A stretch of 64,000 nucleotides of DNA from Erwinia sp. JUb26 (GCF_003751505.1 NZ_RJVB01000002.1:465480-529479); one strand, 5' to 3'. Shown: positions 19,360-29,264, counted from the first letter of the stretch. Translations and numbers: made by a program. The notes: generated by a model from the sequence alone, not told the origin.

Positions 19360-19966
19360 ATGCCTTCAGCACCTCGTGTGCCAGTGCCAGCGCGTGTTGC
19401 GGATGTGCCAGCACATCACAGCTGTATTGCTCAATGGTTTTCTGTTGCTGCATCGCCAGCGTGCGCATCAGGCTGTACGCCGCCGCTTCATCCAGCGCCA
19501 GTGACTGCATCAGCAACAGCTGAGTGCCGAATACGTATCGCCGTGCCTTTAACCTTTCCTCCTGCCTTTTTATCTGCTGCTCCAGCTGACAGCGCTGATG
19601 CCAGCCGTGCAGCGCCAGCATTAACGCAGTCATCACCCCATCCGAACGTACCGGCTTGCGCAGGTACCCGGCAATCTGCTGGTCAACAATCCACTGCAGG
19701 CGCGATGGAGTTTCCATCATCGACAGGGCGATTTTCGGCAATGCCGGCCACGCCAGACGATCGGTTGGGTGAAACAGCACCGGATTGTCGGCGTCAAACA
19801 GCACCACATCGGCGCTGTCAAAAACCGCCTGCGGCGGAAACTCGGCATAAAAAGCCACTTCCATTCCCAACCGCGTCAACTGCAGCTGCAGGTTTTGCGT
19901 GTCCCGGCGGTCGCAGCCGATCACACAGGCGCGTAGCCCGCGCAGACGGATCTTATCAGGGCGCAC
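19358..19966 (-). CDS. ANTAR-domain antiterminator, AmiR/NasR-like
   Basis: Predicted RNA-binding antiterminator for its own operon. 202 residues: N-terminal pseudo-receiver (LRACVIGCDRRDTQNLQLQL... FDADNP) followed by a helical linker (QLEQQIKRQEERLKARR) and a C-terminal ANTAR three-helix bundle (about residues 140-190, LDEAAAYSLMRTLAMQQQ). GTG start at 19966 with an excellent GGAGGTGA site; it overlaps the sensor gene by 11 bases. In AmiC/AmiR systems the sensor holds the antiterminator inactive until ligand binds. The leader terminator that such a protein would bypass is visible at 24405-24441. Confidence 0.85.
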   Translation of the reverse strand: MRPDKIRLRGLRACVIGCDRRDTQNLQLQLTRLGMEVAFYAEFPPQAVFDSADVVLFDADNPVLFHPTDRLAWPALPKIALSMMETPSRLQWIVDQQIAGYLRKPVRSDGVMTALMLALHGWHQRCQLEQQIKRQEERLKARRYVFGTQLLLMQSLALDEAAAYSLMRTLAMQQQKTIEQYSCDVLAHPQHALALAHEVLKA

Positions 19967-21140
19967 CGGTCACCTCCCCGATGTGGACCTGCTCTAACTC
20001 CACCCACGTCAGCCACGGGTCCGGCTGCACCGGCCCGTCGCCCTGCCAGAACACCTGCAACACACCGTTTTCACAGCGGGCCAGATGCGGCGTCAGCCAG
20101 GCATGATTGTTTTCCGCATCAATCCGGACCTTACCCGCCGGGCCATCAATTTCCTGTTGCCACAGCGCACCGCGTACAGCGGCAACGTCATCACATCCGG
20201 CCTGCATCAGCGAGCGGGCGAGGAACTGGCCAGCCAGCCACGCGGTTTGTGCATCGACCGACGGTGAACTGGCTTCGCCGAAACGCGCGGCATAACGGGA
20301 AAGAAACTGGCGATTGGCTTCACTGTCGATGGACTGAAACCATGCGGCGGAGACCAGGTACCCCTCCAGTGCGGCGGCCCCGATCATTTTCACTTCCGGT
20401 TCGCACAGCGTCAGGCTGAGTTTCAACAACCCCGGCGTGCGCAGAAACGGATGCAACGCCGCTGCCTGCTGCCAGGCCTGATAGAAATGATAGGCAGAAG
20501 CGCCCACCAGCGTGGCCAGCACCACCGTTGGGCGCTTAGCGATAATGTCTGCCACTATCACCGCCACATCGCCCGCACCCAGCGGCAGCAGCTGGCTGGC
20601 GATCACCCTACCGCCGGCCGGTTCGATACTTTCCCGCGTGATGCGGTCAATCTCCCACGACCAGACGTAGTTTGAGCCAATATGGTAGATCTGCGGCTGC
20701 GGCTGGCGGGCGAGCAGATAGCGGATCATCGGCAGTACGTGCTGGTTGGGTGCCGCACCGAGGTAAACTACGTTGCTGCTGCTTTCGAAACCTTCATAGC
20801 GCGGGGAATGCCACAGTAGGGCGTTGGCCCCTTCGATCAGCGGCAGGATCTGCTTGCGTGAAGCCGAGGTATAGCAGCCAATAATGTGCTTTACGCCGTG
20901 GCGATAGAGCAGATCGTGGCAGTATTCATGGTATTTATCGAGGGAACCGCCCGGATCGTAAACGATCGGCGCCAGGGTAAAACCGTAGGCGCTATCGGCA
21001 TTGATCTCTTCGATCGCCAGCATAATACCATTCAGCATTTCACGGCCAATCACGCCGTAATTACCGGATACCGAATAGAGGATACCCACCGGGATCACCG
21101 TTTTTTTATCACTGCCATCCCCGGTTGAGATTAACTGCAT
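19956..21140 (-). CDS. AmiC-like ligand-sensing protein (periplasmic-binding-protein fold, cytoplasmic)
   Basis: 394 residues with the type I solute-binding fold of AmiC/UrtA proteins (IPVGILYSVSGNYGVIGREMLNGIMLAIEEIN at the start). There is no signal peptide, so it should stay in the cytoplasm, as AmiC does, and act as a sensor rather than a transporter component. Directly upstream of, and overlapping, the ANTAR gene, the classic AmiC-AmiR pair. The ligand is probably a nitrile, amide or product of the neighbouring nitrilase; this is inference. Confidence 0.83.
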   Translation of the reverse strand: MQLISTGDGSDKKTVIPVGILYSVSGNYGVIGREMLNGIMLAIEEINADSAYGFTLAPIVYDPGGSLDKYHEYCHDLLYRHGVKHIIGCYTSASRKQILPLIEGANALLWHSPRYEGFESSSNVVYLGAAPNQHVLPMIRYLLARQPQPQIYHIGSNYVWSWEIDRITRESIEPAGGRVIASQLLPLGAGDVAVIVADIIAKRPTVVLATLVGASAYHFYQAWQQAAALHPFLRTPGLLKLSLTLCEPEVKMIGAAALEGYLVSAAWFQSIDSEANRQFLSRYAARFGEASSPSVDAQTAWLAGQFLARSLMQAGCDDVAAVRGALWQQEIDGPAGKVRIDAENNHAWLTPHLARCENGVLQVFWQGDGPVQPDPWLTWVELEQVHIGEVTGAP

Positions 21141-21179
21141 GTTTACTCCTGCATGGCGGCCCCGCAGGGCCGCTCGGAA

Positions 21180-22907
21180 TTAGTCCAGATTCACCGCTAC
21201 CAGCGCTTTATAGTAGTGCGGCTGGCGCATACGTACCAGGTCCTTGCGCCGCACGACATGGGTCGGCCAGCCGCCGGTCAGCCCGCCGGTATCAATCGCC
21301 ATCGTGGTCACGCCCTGTTCTGCCAGCTGAAAACCTTCACTGCGAGGGAAAGCAAAGGTATCCGGCCCGTAAATACCACTCAGACCCACGCTGCCCTGAG
21401 ATGCATCCTGGGTGTTGGCAAAGGCCAGCCACAGATTATTCTCCCCCGCCCGTACCCGTGGCAGCAGCCAGTGGTACGCATCGGCCGCGCGGGGAATGGG
21501 GTAGCTGTGCGGCACCGAGGTTCCCTCATGTGCCAGCGAAAGCGGCTGGCCGAGCGCGGCCGGGCAGGCAACGATATCGCAGCCGTGCAGGGCCAGCACG
21601 CGGGCAGATTCCGGCAGCAAAAGATCGTCGCCGATCAACAATCCCACGCGACCGCACGGCAGATCGTAATGCGCCCACCGCTCACCCGCCGTGGCCCACT
21701 GGCTGTCCGCTGCGCTGAGGTGGATTTGACGATAGCTACCCACAATCCCCTCCGGGCCAACCAGCACCACGCTGTTAAAGTACCGCCCCCCATCGGTTTC
21801 AATCAGCCCGCACACCAGATGAAGCGAAAACGTGATGGCAATGCTCTGCAGCTCTGCGAGGTGGTGGCTGCTGAGCATCAGGGCCTGCTGCACATTGCTG
21901 CCGGTTAAGGCTTTCTCCGGCAGCACCAGCAGTTCAGCACCAGCGGCGTGTGCCTGCCGGGCCTGTTGCACAATCAGCGCCAGGTTGGCCTCGATCCCCC
22001 CCCCCGGCGTAAACTGCCCGACCGCTACGCGAGAGGCCTTACCCGGCGGTAAGGGCTGTAGCCCATAGAGCGTGAAGAAGTCCTGCGGGTTCCAGCTGTA
22101 AGTATCGGTCATCAGCGCTTTATACAGCGCCGGACGGCGCCGGCGTAGCCACGGGTTATCCTGCGCACGGCGATAGTCCGGCACGGTAATTTCTGCCGCA
22201 ACAATCGCGTCACCGCCGTCGCAGGCCGCCAGCAGCGTGCCGTCACTGTCCATCACGCAGCTGCCGCCGCTAAACTGCACGCCTCGCTCCAGACCCCAGC
22301 GGTTACTCTCAATCAGTGCGCAGCCGTTCTCCCACGCCCGCGTAATCCAGTACGGCGCCGGGGTGCGCTCCGCCAGCCAGTTACTGATATGACAGATGAT
22401 CCCGGCACCGCCGAGCGCCGCCAGCCGCGCCGTTTCGATAAAGTGGATATCCATGCAGATCAGTAGTGCAATGTTGCCAATCGGCGTTGCAAACACCTGA
22501 TGGCCGAGGTCGCCATTCGCCGCCCACTTCGGCTCAGAAATATAGGGATGGGTTTTCCGATGCTGGCCAATCACCCCCTGTGGGCCGATCAGCACTGCGG
22601 TGTTGTAGTAGAGACCATCCTGCGCATCGATTTCCGGCATGCCGACCACCAGGTAGCAGTCGTGGCGCGCGGCCAGTGCCGTAAAACGTTCGGTGGTTGC
22701 GCCGGGTACGGTTTCCACAAAGGGGGCAACCTCCTCCCGGCTTTGCCAGCAGTAGCCGGTGGTGCCCATCTCGGGCAGGACAATCAGACGCGCGCCCTCC
22801 TGCGCTGCCTGCTCGCTCAGCGCCAGCAGCTGTTGGATATTCTCCTGGTGACGAAACTGGGTCGGTTCAAACTGGATTGCGGCAACCTTCAGTGAGTGTC
22901 CCTGCAT
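21180..22907 (-). CDS. Fused double-domain carbon-nitrogen hydrolase (nitrilase superfamily)
   Basis: 575 residues made of two nitrilase-fold domains. Domain 1 (about 5-265) has the full catalytic triad: Glu46 (VLPEMG), Lys118 (HRKTHP) and Cys151 (LLICMDIHF). Domain 2 (about 292-575) keeps the glutamate (Glu331, VLPEKA), but the lysine is Gln394 (YRQIHL) and the nucleophile is Gly426 (LLIGDDLLL), so it should be catalytically dead and may serve assembly or substrate binding. The substrate is unknown; the neighbouring NCS1 permease suggests a small heterocycle, amide or nitrile. The start overlaps the permease stop by one base. Confidence 0.85.
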   Translation of the reverse strand: MQGHSLKVAAIQFEPTQFRHQENIQQLLALSEQAAQEGARLIVLPEMGTTGYCWQSREEVAPFVETVPGATTERFTALAARHDCYLVVGMPEIDAQDGLYYNTAVLIGPQGVIGQHRKTHPYISEPKWAANGDLGHQVFATPIGNIALLICMDIHFIETARLAALGGAGIICHISNWLAERTPAPYWITRAWENGCALIESNRWGLERGVQFSGGSCVMDSDGTLLAACDGGDAIVAAEITVPDYRRAQDNPWLRRRRPALYKALMTDTYSWNPQDFFTLYGLQPLPPGKASRVAVGQFTPGGGIEANLALIVQQARQAHAAGAELLVLPEKALTGSNVQQALMLSSHHLAELQSIAITFSLHLVCGLIETDGGRYFNSVVLVGPEGIVGSYRQIHLSAADSQWATAGERWAHYDLPCGRVGLLIGDDLLLPESARVLALHGCDIVACPAALGQPLSLAHEGTSVPHSYPIPRAADAYHWLLPRVRAGENNLWLAFANTQDASQGSVGLSGIYGPDTFAFPRSEGFQLAEQGVTTMAIDTGGLTGGWPTHVVRRKDLVRMRQPHYYKALVAVNLD

Positions 22908-24388
22908 TATTCTGCCTCCTGAGTCAGTACGGGTTTTGGTCCGCTGTAGGCGTCAGACGGACGCCAGCTGGTTTTCATATCCTGCGGGAAGGTTTTGAAA
23001 TAGTACTGGCCGCGCGTTGCGACGCTGATGGCTACATGGATCACTGGCCCCACCAGCATGGCAATAAACGAGGCGTAGACCATCGGGTAAAGACCCAGCA
23101 CGCCCGCCGCCCCAATCGCTACCGCAACCAGCAGCGCGATAGTCCCGGAGGGATTCCACATGCGCAGATACTCTTTGCGGTACTCGACGAAATCGCTGGG
23201 CGCGAGGTTGAACACTTTGCGGCAGATAAAGTAGTCGGCCAGGATGATAAAGACCCAGGTATTGGTCAGAATGCCGGTAATCGACAGGAAGGTACCGGTG
23301 TACTGCAAAATGTTGCAGACGTAGAACAGCACGCCCAGCGCCCAGACCAGTACCATCCACCATTGGCGGCCCGGACGGTAGTTAAACGCCATATCCATGG
23401 TGTTGGAGAGCGCAATCGAGCCAGAGTAAAGATTCAGTACGTTGATACGGATCTGGGTGATAACCGCGAACAACACGCCGGTCAGAGCAATAATCAACGG
23501 GAAGACAAAGCCAGGGTCAAGCGCCAGCGCCCACGGATCGCCCTCGGCGATCGACGGCATCAGCGTGTAGGCCATAAACGCGCCGAACAGCATCACCACC
23601 ACAATCGGCAGCAGCATCCCCAGCATGATCGTCGCGGTGCCTTTGTGGCTGATACCCGGTTTGGCAAAGCGACCATAGTCGGTTGCCATCAGTCCCTGAA
23701 AGACGATCTGACCGTTCGCCATGTTCATCACCAGCCACAGTGCGTTGGCATCAACATCACCTTTCGCGTGCCAGCCAGAGAAGCCTATCGGCGTGTAGTC
23801 GTGGGTCAGCTGCCAGATGCAGAAACCAAACAGCAGGATAAAGATCGGTACGCCCCAGGTTTGCAAAAATTGCATCGAAGACATGCCCTTCCACACAAAC
23901 CAGATAGCCACCAGCCCCATCGCCGCGAAAATGGCGATCCCGGTCGGTGAGTTAACCGCCACTCCGGCATAGTTGGCGATCGCATGCGAGACGATGGTGC
24001 CTTCAAACAGGAAGTAGAAGATAAAATTGATAGCATAAATCAGCGAGGTAAATGCCGATCCCATATAGCCAAAGCCAAGGCCGCGCGTCATCAGGTTAAG
24101 CGACAGCCCCTCTTTACTCGCCAGCTTCATAATGCAGGCACCAATTACGGTAGCAAAAATAACCATATAGGCAATCGGTAACAGCAGCGTCGGCCAGCCG
24201 ACCGTGTAGCTCATATCTGCCCCGAGGCTGAACCAGAACATCGCCGTCGAGTTACCCAACAGCACCAGAATAATGGCCGGGATCGGCCAGCGATAGGTGG
24301 TGGGCACCCGTCCCACCGCATAGTCCTCAACGGCTTCCGCCTCGGTAATATCCTGCGGCCCCTGGAACCACTGCTTCAGTTTTCCCAT
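22907..24388 (-). CDS. NCS1-family nucleobase/allantoin-type cation symporter
   Basis: Cytoplasmic-membrane permease of 493 residues with about twelve hydrophobic segments. NCS1 features are visible: TTYRWPIPAIILVLLGN near the first helix and NPSGTIALLVAVAIGAAG later. Relatives carry cytosine, allantoin, hydantoins or thiamine precursors; the cargo cannot be told from sequence. First gene of a four-gene operon that also encodes the hydrolase expected to act on the imported compound. Its ATG lies 17 bases after the leader terminator T-run, with a GGAGAG ribosome site. Confidence 0.88.
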   Translation of the reverse strand: MGKLKQWFQGPQDITEAEAVEDYAVGRVPTTYRWPIPAIILVLLGNSTAMFWFSLGADMSYTVGWPTLLLPIAYMVIFATVIGACIMKLASKEGLSLNLMTRGLGFGYMGSAFTSLIYAINFIFYFLFEGTIVSHAIANYAGVAVNSPTGIAIFAAMGLVAIWFVWKGMSSMQFLQTWGVPIFILLFGFCIWQLTHDYTPIGFSGWHAKGDVDANALWLVMNMANGQIVFQGLMATDYGRFAKPGISHKGTATIMLGMLLPIVVVMLFGAFMAYTLMPSIAEGDPWALALDPGFVFPLIIALTGVLFAVITQIRINVLNLYSGSIALSNTMDMAFNYRPGRQWWMVLVWALGVLFYVCNILQYTGTFLSITGILTNTWVFIILADYFICRKVFNLAPSDFVEYRKEYLRMWNPSGTIALLVAVAIGAAGVLGLYPMVYASFIAMLVGPVIHVAISVATRGQYYFKTFPQDMKTSWRPSDAYSGPKPVLTQEAE

Positions 24389-24404
24389 GATTGTCTCTCC
24401 AAAT

Positions 24405-24441
24405 AAAAAAAGCCCCGCTGACTACAGTGAGTCAGCGGGGC
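24405..24441 (-). terminator. Leader terminator (antitermination target) of the nitrilase operon
   Basis: Perfect 11-bp stem (24412-24422 with 24431-24441) and seven T on the minus strand, placed before the first gene instead of after the last. Together with an ANTAR protein encoded in the same operon, this is the expected site of regulated antitermination. Confidence 0.85.
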
Positions 24442-24450
24442 TTCTTTGCC
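24439..24450 (-). promoter_or_regulatory. Candidate second ANTAR hairpin overlapping the terminator
   Basis: GGC-AAAGAA-GCC on the minus strand gives a six-base loop with A at position 1 and G at position 4, the known ANTAR loop signature. Its 3' side uses the base of the terminator stem, so the two structures exclude each other. The stem is only three base pairs, which keeps confidence moderate. Confidence 0.5.
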
Positions 24451-24509
24451 GGTCAATAATTGTTATCTGTCAGGCGATGATTCGCACAACAGCATCAGTT
24501 CTTCCGCAG

Positions 24510-24525
24510 CAGGCGCCGTTGCCTG
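24510..24525 (-). promoter_or_regulatory. Candidate first ANTAR hairpin in the leader RNA
   Basis: CAGGC-AACGGC-GCCTG: a perfect 5-bp stem closing a six-base loop with A1 and G4, matching the ANTAR recognition rule. It lies about 60 bases before the second hairpin, further than in most described pairs. Confidence 0.6.
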
Positions 24526-24562
24526 TACCGGAGCGAATCCGGCCATGGCGGTATCTGCATCT

Positions 24563-24578
24563 TGCAAAAGCGGTGCCA
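24563..24578 (-). promoter_or_regulatory. Sigma-54 promoter of the nitrilase operon
   Basis: TGGCAC-N5-TTGCA, a perfect match to the RpoN consensus with the invariant GG and GC ten bases apart. Predicted transcription start near 24552, giving a leader of about 165 bases. Sigma-54 control fits a nitrogen-scavenging role. Confidence 0.88.
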
Positions 24579-24641
24579 GCTTATGAGGTAGGAATAAATA
24601 CAAGGGGTTAACACCGATCTGACGGGGACCAGGGCGCGAAC

Positions 24642-24658
24642 TGCACCACAATAGCGCA
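24642..24658 (-). promoter_or_regulatory. NtrC-like enhancer site
   Basis: TGCACC-N5-AGCGCA on the plus strand, against the NtrC consensus TGCACC-N5-GGTGCA (ten of twelve bases). Its centre is about 100 bases upstream of the predicted sigma-54 start, the usual distance for an NtrC enhancer. Confidence 0.65.
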
Positions 24659-24668
24659 GGCTGCACTC

Positions 24669-24989
24669 TTATTTGCTGGCGGGATAGAACTCAGGGTCCA
24701 GTATCTGTGCCTCACTCCAGGGGCAGAGCAGCGGGAAATGTTTCTCATCAATGCCCGTTTCACTCGCCGCAGAAAGGATCGCATCGCCATAAGCATCCGC
24801 CATCAGGACGGAAAGCTCATTTTTTAAACTGGGATTACGCGCCAGTCGGCGCACGATTTTTCGGCGTTGTTACGCAATCGTCAGCTGCCACCTTCTTCCC
24901 TGATGGCTGGGTTGAAACTCCCATTTCAACAAATGCTGCAGTAATACTTCGAGGCGTGATTCCAGTTGTAGTCTTTCAGAGAAGCGGCC
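24669..24989 (-). pseudogene. DUF29 family protein, truncated and interrupted
   Basis: One reading frame shows typical DUF29 sequence: LESRLEVLLQHLLKWEFQP, then WQLTIA, an in-frame TAA at 24870-24872, then QRRKIVRRLARNPSLKNEL and the family's C-terminal ETGIDEKHFPLLCPW. The first 60 or so residues expected of the family are missing upstream of 24989. Both defects argue for a dead gene. The remnant lies directly upstream of the NtrC-like site, so the nitrilase operon may have been inserted next to it or have eroded it. Confidence 0.7.
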
Positions 24990-25090
24990 AGGCGTCAAAA
25001 GGTAGCGTACGCTCCCGCTCCATCAAGGTGAGTCTTCTTGCTCGCCAGGCATTAACAGGATTTCCAGGCAAACCGGGGCCAGCTGCGGAG

Positions 25091-25124
25091 CAAAAAAAAC
25101 ACCGCTCACTGAGCGGTGTTTTTG
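25091..25124. terminator. Bidirectional terminator downstream of ytfP
   Basis: ACACCGCTC / GAGCGGTGT stem with a three-base loop and long A and T runs on either side; 17 bases from the ytfP stop on the minus strand. Confidence 0.88.
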
Positions 25125-25140
25125 TTTTCAGGAGAGGCCG

Positions 25141-25488
25141 TTATTCTCCGGCATCTCGTTGCAGCCAGTCACCGCTAACGATGCGCTTTCTGCCTGAGAC
25201 GGAACGCTGATACACGTACAGCCACGCACTACCGTACGGGGTTTGTAGCAGCTCGCGCTTATACTCCCCGCCGGTTTCTCTCAGAGCATCCAGCTCCCCC
25301 AGGGTTGAGGCATCTATCCGATAAACTTCACAATAGACCTGTCCCTCACCCGGAACCACACCCGGGTAATGACCAAGGCTGTAGAGCTCATAGCCGTCGA
25401 TCTGATGATCGCCCAACCACTGCCCGTTCGTCATCCAGTGACTGTTACCTTGCTTGCGTCGCAGACTGCCGTAGACAATTATTCGCAT
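25141..25488 (-). CDS. ytfP: Gamma-glutamylcyclotransferase-like protein YtfP
   Basis: 115-residue GGCT/AIG2-like fold protein. The substrate loop VYGSLRRKQGNSHWM is at the N-terminus and the acid expected for catalysis is in RETGGEYKREL. E. coli YtfP is structurally known but its physiological substrate is not settled. Last gene of tamA-tamB-ytfP, two bases after the tamB stop. Confidence 0.92.
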   Translation of the reverse strand: MRIIVYGSLRRKQGNSHWMTNGQWLGDHQIDGYELYSLGHYPGVVPGEGQVYCEVYRIDASTLGELDALRETGGEYKRELLQTPYGSAWLYVYQRSVSGRKRIVSGDWLQRDAGE

Positions 25489-25490
25489 TG

Positions 25491-28400
25491 CTAGAACTCA
25501 AACTGATAAAGCACATCCAGAGCCTGATCTATGCCAGACACTGCTTCCAAATAGAGTTTGGGCATCAGGCGGTAACGCAGCGTTAACGTCGCCAGTGAAT
25601 CAAATATGCCAACACCGTATTTTACCTGTAGACCCGGCAGCACATAGCCGCTGACCTGCACCTGCTGGCTGTCGCCAACGCCTGCAGTATCGAGCGCCAG
25701 GTTGCTGACACCGAAGGTCTCGCCGATTTTACCCACAACTTGACCACTTTGTGCAACCCCCAATCCCACCAGGGCGGAAGTTAATGCGTCACTGTCACTG
25801 CCGGTAGTCTGCAAACCCTGGCCGCGAAGCAGGTAGGAAAGCGCTTCCTGCTGCGACATCGCCGGGTCGGAGAAGACTTCCGCCTTCGGTTCATCGGCCA
25901 GCCCGGTGACGCGTACGCCTGCGGTCACGTCATCTTCGGTGGCTTCCGGGTTACGGATCGCTTCGATGTTGAGATACGGCTGATCCGGCGGACCGGCGAA
26001 CTGCAGCTCACCCTTACGCACTATCAGATCCTGGCCGTAGGCATGGAAGCGCCCGGACGGAATGTTGATCTGGCCGTTCAGCCCCAGCCCGCGCTTGTCC
26101 TGCACCAGCTTCAGATCGCCGTTAAGTTTCGCCTTCAGGCCAAAGGCGCTGAGGCGCACATCATCACCGACGTGGATAATCAGGTTGCTGTTGATCGGGA
26201 TTGAGGTCGATTTCGGCGCAATCGGCTGCAGATTTTTATCCAGCAGCACCTCGTCCGAGGAGACGCCCACGGCGCTTTCCGGCACTTCCTGCACCGTAAT
26301 GCGCGCCCACGGAATATCCACCCGACCATCAAGATTGAACAGTTCCGGCGTGGCTTCAAACACCAGGTCCGGTGATACGTCCATCCGCACCATCGGCGGC
26401 ACAGTTACCCGCACCCGATCGCCTTTCGCCGCGACGCGTGCCCGCCAGGCATTCAGCTGGCTCCAGTCGGCATTACCGTTGAGCGCAATCTGGCCCTGCG
26501 AGGTCTGAATCACCCCTTCCATCGTCGAGCTCATACCGTTAAACAGCATCGAGAGGTTGGCAGTGGTGAGGTCCACCGGCATAAAGCTGCCTTCCACATC
26601 CACATTACGCAGGCCAAGCTGACCGAAGACCTGCGGTTTTTGCAGGTTACCGCCCAGGCGCAGGTTGCTGTTCAGCACGCCGGTGACTTTTTCGCCCTGC
26701 ATCAGCGCCGGATTCAGCATCGCCAGCGACAGGTTGGTGATATTGACGTTGCCGGACAGCGTACGCCGCCCCTGCGGATCGGCAATCTGCACGTTGCCGT
26801 CCAGCTGGCCGTTGTTGGCGATGCGGATCAGCCAGTCGAGCTGCGCGCGGCCATTTTTCAGCCCCGCGTTCAGGTTCAGCGTATCGAAGGCGATCGGCAG
26901 CGTATTGCCCTGCACGTCCTGCGCCACTTTAACGCCGTTGCCCTTCAGCGAGATGCGCCCGGTTGGCAGCGCACCGTCGGCGGTCCAGCTGACGTCGGCA
27001 TCGCCGCTGAATGAACCGTTGAGCTGCGTTTCCTCCGGCATAAACGGTTTAATCATCGCCAGATCAAAGCGGTTCAGTACCACCCGCGCACGGCCCGAAG
27101 GACCGGCTTCCACCGTCTGCGGCACGCACAGCTCGGCGTTCGGGTTCTGCCAGCAGTGCGGCCCGATGCTGATGGTCTGCTTCGTATTGAGGTAGTCGAG
27201 GGCTATCGCACGGGTTAAGCGCCATTCACCGACCGGCGTGTCAAAGCGGGTATTGTTCAGCGTGCCCTGCCAGCGCTGCGTGGCGCGGTCAAAGCTGCCG
27301 TTCAGCGCCAGCTGGCCGGAGACCGGCTCGCCCTGCATTGTGAGCTTCAGCTGATGCTGCTTCTCGCTGCCGCTGGCATCCAGGATCAGCTGCGAAATCG
27401 ACAATGCATCCTGCTTCACCTGATCGACCCGCAGATTCAGCTTGCCCTGAATCTGCTCGCCGGAGCTGACGTCACCTTTCAGCAGCACGCGGCCAATACG
27501 CAGTTCCTGCCAGCGCAGTCCGCTGGCGGTCAGATCGGCCAGCAGCTGTGGCGTTTTCAGATCGCCGCGCGCGCGAATGGTGCCTTTCGCCACCCCACCG
27601 AGGCCCGGCAGCGCATTATCCAGATGCTGAGCGTCGATATCCGCATCCAAATTCAGTTTGTCGCCCAGCGAACCTTTCAGGTTGACGTTGTTACGCCCCA
27701 GAATCAGCTTGATGCCGGGAATATCCCACTGGTTATAGCTGTTGCCGTACAGCGTACCGTCGGCGCTGATGGCGTTGTTACGCACGTTGCCGCGCAGCTT
27801 CAGCTCCGGCACGCGCATCTGCCAGCTGCCGCCGTACAGGCTGCCGCGGGTGGTGATTTTGCCGTCCAGCTTCGCCGGCCAGTCCGGATACTGCTTCGCG
27901 GTGTTGATGCCGGTCAGGGTCAGCTCGCTGTTCCAGCTGATCGCCTTGCTCCAGTCCACCAGTGCTTTCAGATCGGCGGTGCCCTGCAGCGCGGCCAGCC
28001 TGAGTTTTTCGATGGCGAACTGCTCAACGTTACCTTTACCGTCCAGCGTCACCGTGGCGGGCGGTACACCCTGCCCCTGTAGCGCCGCCTTCAGCGACAT
28101 CACGTAGTCGGTCGCTTTGCCCTTGAAGCTGAAGTTGAAGTTATCCGCCTCGTACTGCGTTTCACCTTCAAGCGGCCAGCGCAGCTGCGGGCTTTGCAGC
28201 ATCATGTTTAGCGGCAGCCCCGCTTCGGCCAGACGGGTATCGGCATCCAGCTGGGCACGCACCGGGCCGGACAGGTTCAACGCCAGGGTCAGCGTTTCAC
28301 GCAGATCGCCGCCGAGGGTTATTTTGATCTTTTCACCCTTCAACGGATCGATATTCAACGCGCCGTTAAGGGTAAAGTTCATCGGCCAGCTGCCGCTCAG

Positions 28401-29264
28401 GGTGGCTTCCCCCTGCGCGTTGAGCTGCCCCTGAACCGCGTCGACATCCAGCGTTTGCAGCGCCAGATGATTGTTCTCGGTTTTGGCTTTCACCAGCAGG
28501 CGGTTAACGGTGATATCGGTATCGCCGGTCAGGCGCAGCTGTTCACCGAGGATCTGCTGCACATTGACGTCCAGCGGCAGGGTGAACTCGGGAAGATTCG
28601 GCAGCAGCGGCTGCTCGAACATCGCTTTCAGGGTTTCACCCAGCGGTTTTTCTTCCGGCTGCGGATCCTGGATTTTCGGCTGAACCACTTCTTCATTGGC
28701 GACCTTAGCCACCTTCGGCAGGGCGATCAGCAGTCCCTGAATATGGGTTGGCGTCAGCGTCATGCCGCGCCCTTCCCAGTGCATGCCGCTGGTAAAGTCC
28801 GCCAGCGACACCGCCGTGTCGTCAATCTTCACATTGATGTTATGCAGCGCCAGTCGGCTCAGGGTCAGCGGGTACGGCGTGCTGATTTCGCCGGTCGTGG
28901 ATTCATCCTCAACCGGCGGGTTCTCCGATGAAGCCAGCTGTTTGCTGTCCACGGCGACATAAACGTCTTTTAGCGAGAGGTCATTCACGCAGAACGCACT
29001 CTGCTTCAGGCAGCCCAGCCGCAGCGCCAGGTGAAACTCTCCGGCGTTAACCGAAACGCCCGGCATCTCGTATTTGACGCCCTTCAGCGTCAGATCGCGC
29101 CAGCCGCCGTTGACCTGCTGGATTTCCAGCCCCGGCACCCAACGGGCGGCGGAGTTCAGCACCAGGTGCAGGCCGCTGGTGGTGCCGATTAGGAACGCAA
29201 TACCGCCCAGCAGCAGTACGATAAATATCACAATGCCAATCAGGCCTTTTTTCCACCACTTCAT
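25491..29264 (-). CDS. tamB: Translocation and assembly module protein TamB
   Basis: Giant inner-membrane-anchored protein (1257 residues; E. coli 1259) spanning the periplasm as a long beta-taco groove. It works with TamA in outer-membrane protein insertion and, with YhdP and YdbH, in phospholipid transport to the outer membrane. A single N-terminal membrane helix ([21 protein letters not shown]) is followed by repetitive beta-strands and the conserved C-terminal DUF490 region ending LYQFEF. Its ATG overlaps the tamA stop (ATGA). Confidence 0.97.
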   Translation of the reverse strand: MKWWKKGLIGIVIFIVLLLGGIAFLIGTTSGLHLVLNSAARWVPGLEIQQVNGGWRDLTLKGVKYEMPGVSVNAGEFHLALRLGCLKQSAFCVNDLSLKDVYVAVDSKQLASSENPPVEDESTTGEISTPYPLTLSRLALHNINVKIDDTAVSLADFTSGMHWEGRGMTLTPTHIQGLLIALPKVAKVANEEVVQPKIQDPQPEEKPLGETLKAMFEQPLLPNLPEFTLPLDVNVQQILGEQLRLTGDTDITVNRLLVKAKTENNHLALQTLDVDAVQGQLNAQGEATLSGSWPMNFTLNGALNIDPLKGEKIKITLGGDLRETLTLALNLSGPVRAQLDADTRLAEAGLPLNMMLQSPQLRWPLEGETQYEADNFNFSFKGKATDYVMSLKAALQGQGVPPATVTLDGKGNVEQFAIEKLRLAALQGTADLKALVDWSKAISWNSELTLTGINTAKQYPDWPAKLDGKITTRGSLYGGSWQMRVPELKLRGNVRNNAISADGTLYGNSYNQWDIPGIKLILGRNNVNLKGSLGDKLNLDADIDAQHLDNALPGLGGVAKGTIRARGDLKTPQLLADLTASGLRWQELRIGRVLLKGDVSSGEQIQGKLNLRVDQVKQDALSISQLILDASGSEKQHQLKLTMQGEPVSGQLALNGSFDRATQRWQGTLNNTRFDTPVGEWRLTRAIALDYLNTKQTISIGPHCWQNPNAELCVPQTVEAGPSGRARVVLNRFDLAMIKPFMPEETQLNGSFSGDADVSWTADGALPTGRISLKGNGVKVAQDVQGNTLPIAFDTLNLNAGLKNGRAQLDWLIRIANNGQLDGNVQIADPQGRRTLSGNVNITNLSLAMLNPALMQGEKVTGVLNSNLRLGGNLQKPQVFGQLGLRNVDVEGSFMPVDLTTANLSMLFNGMSSTMEGVIQTSQGQIALNGNADWSQLNAWRARVAAKGDRVRVTVPPMVRMDVSPDLVFEATPELFNLDGRVDIPWARITVQEVPESAVGVSSDEVLLDKNLQPIAPKSTSIPINSNLIIHVGDDVRLSAFGLKAKLNGDLKLVQDKRGLGLNGQINIPSGRFHAYGQDLIVRKGELQFAGPPDQPYLNIEAIRNPEATEDDVTAGVRVTGLADEPKAEVFSDPAMSQQEALSYLLRGQGLQTTGSDSDALTSALVGLGVAQSGQVVGKIGETFGVSNLALDTAGVGDSQQVQVSGYVLPGLQVKYGVGIFDSLATLTLRYRLMPKLYLEAVSGIDQALDVLYQFEF

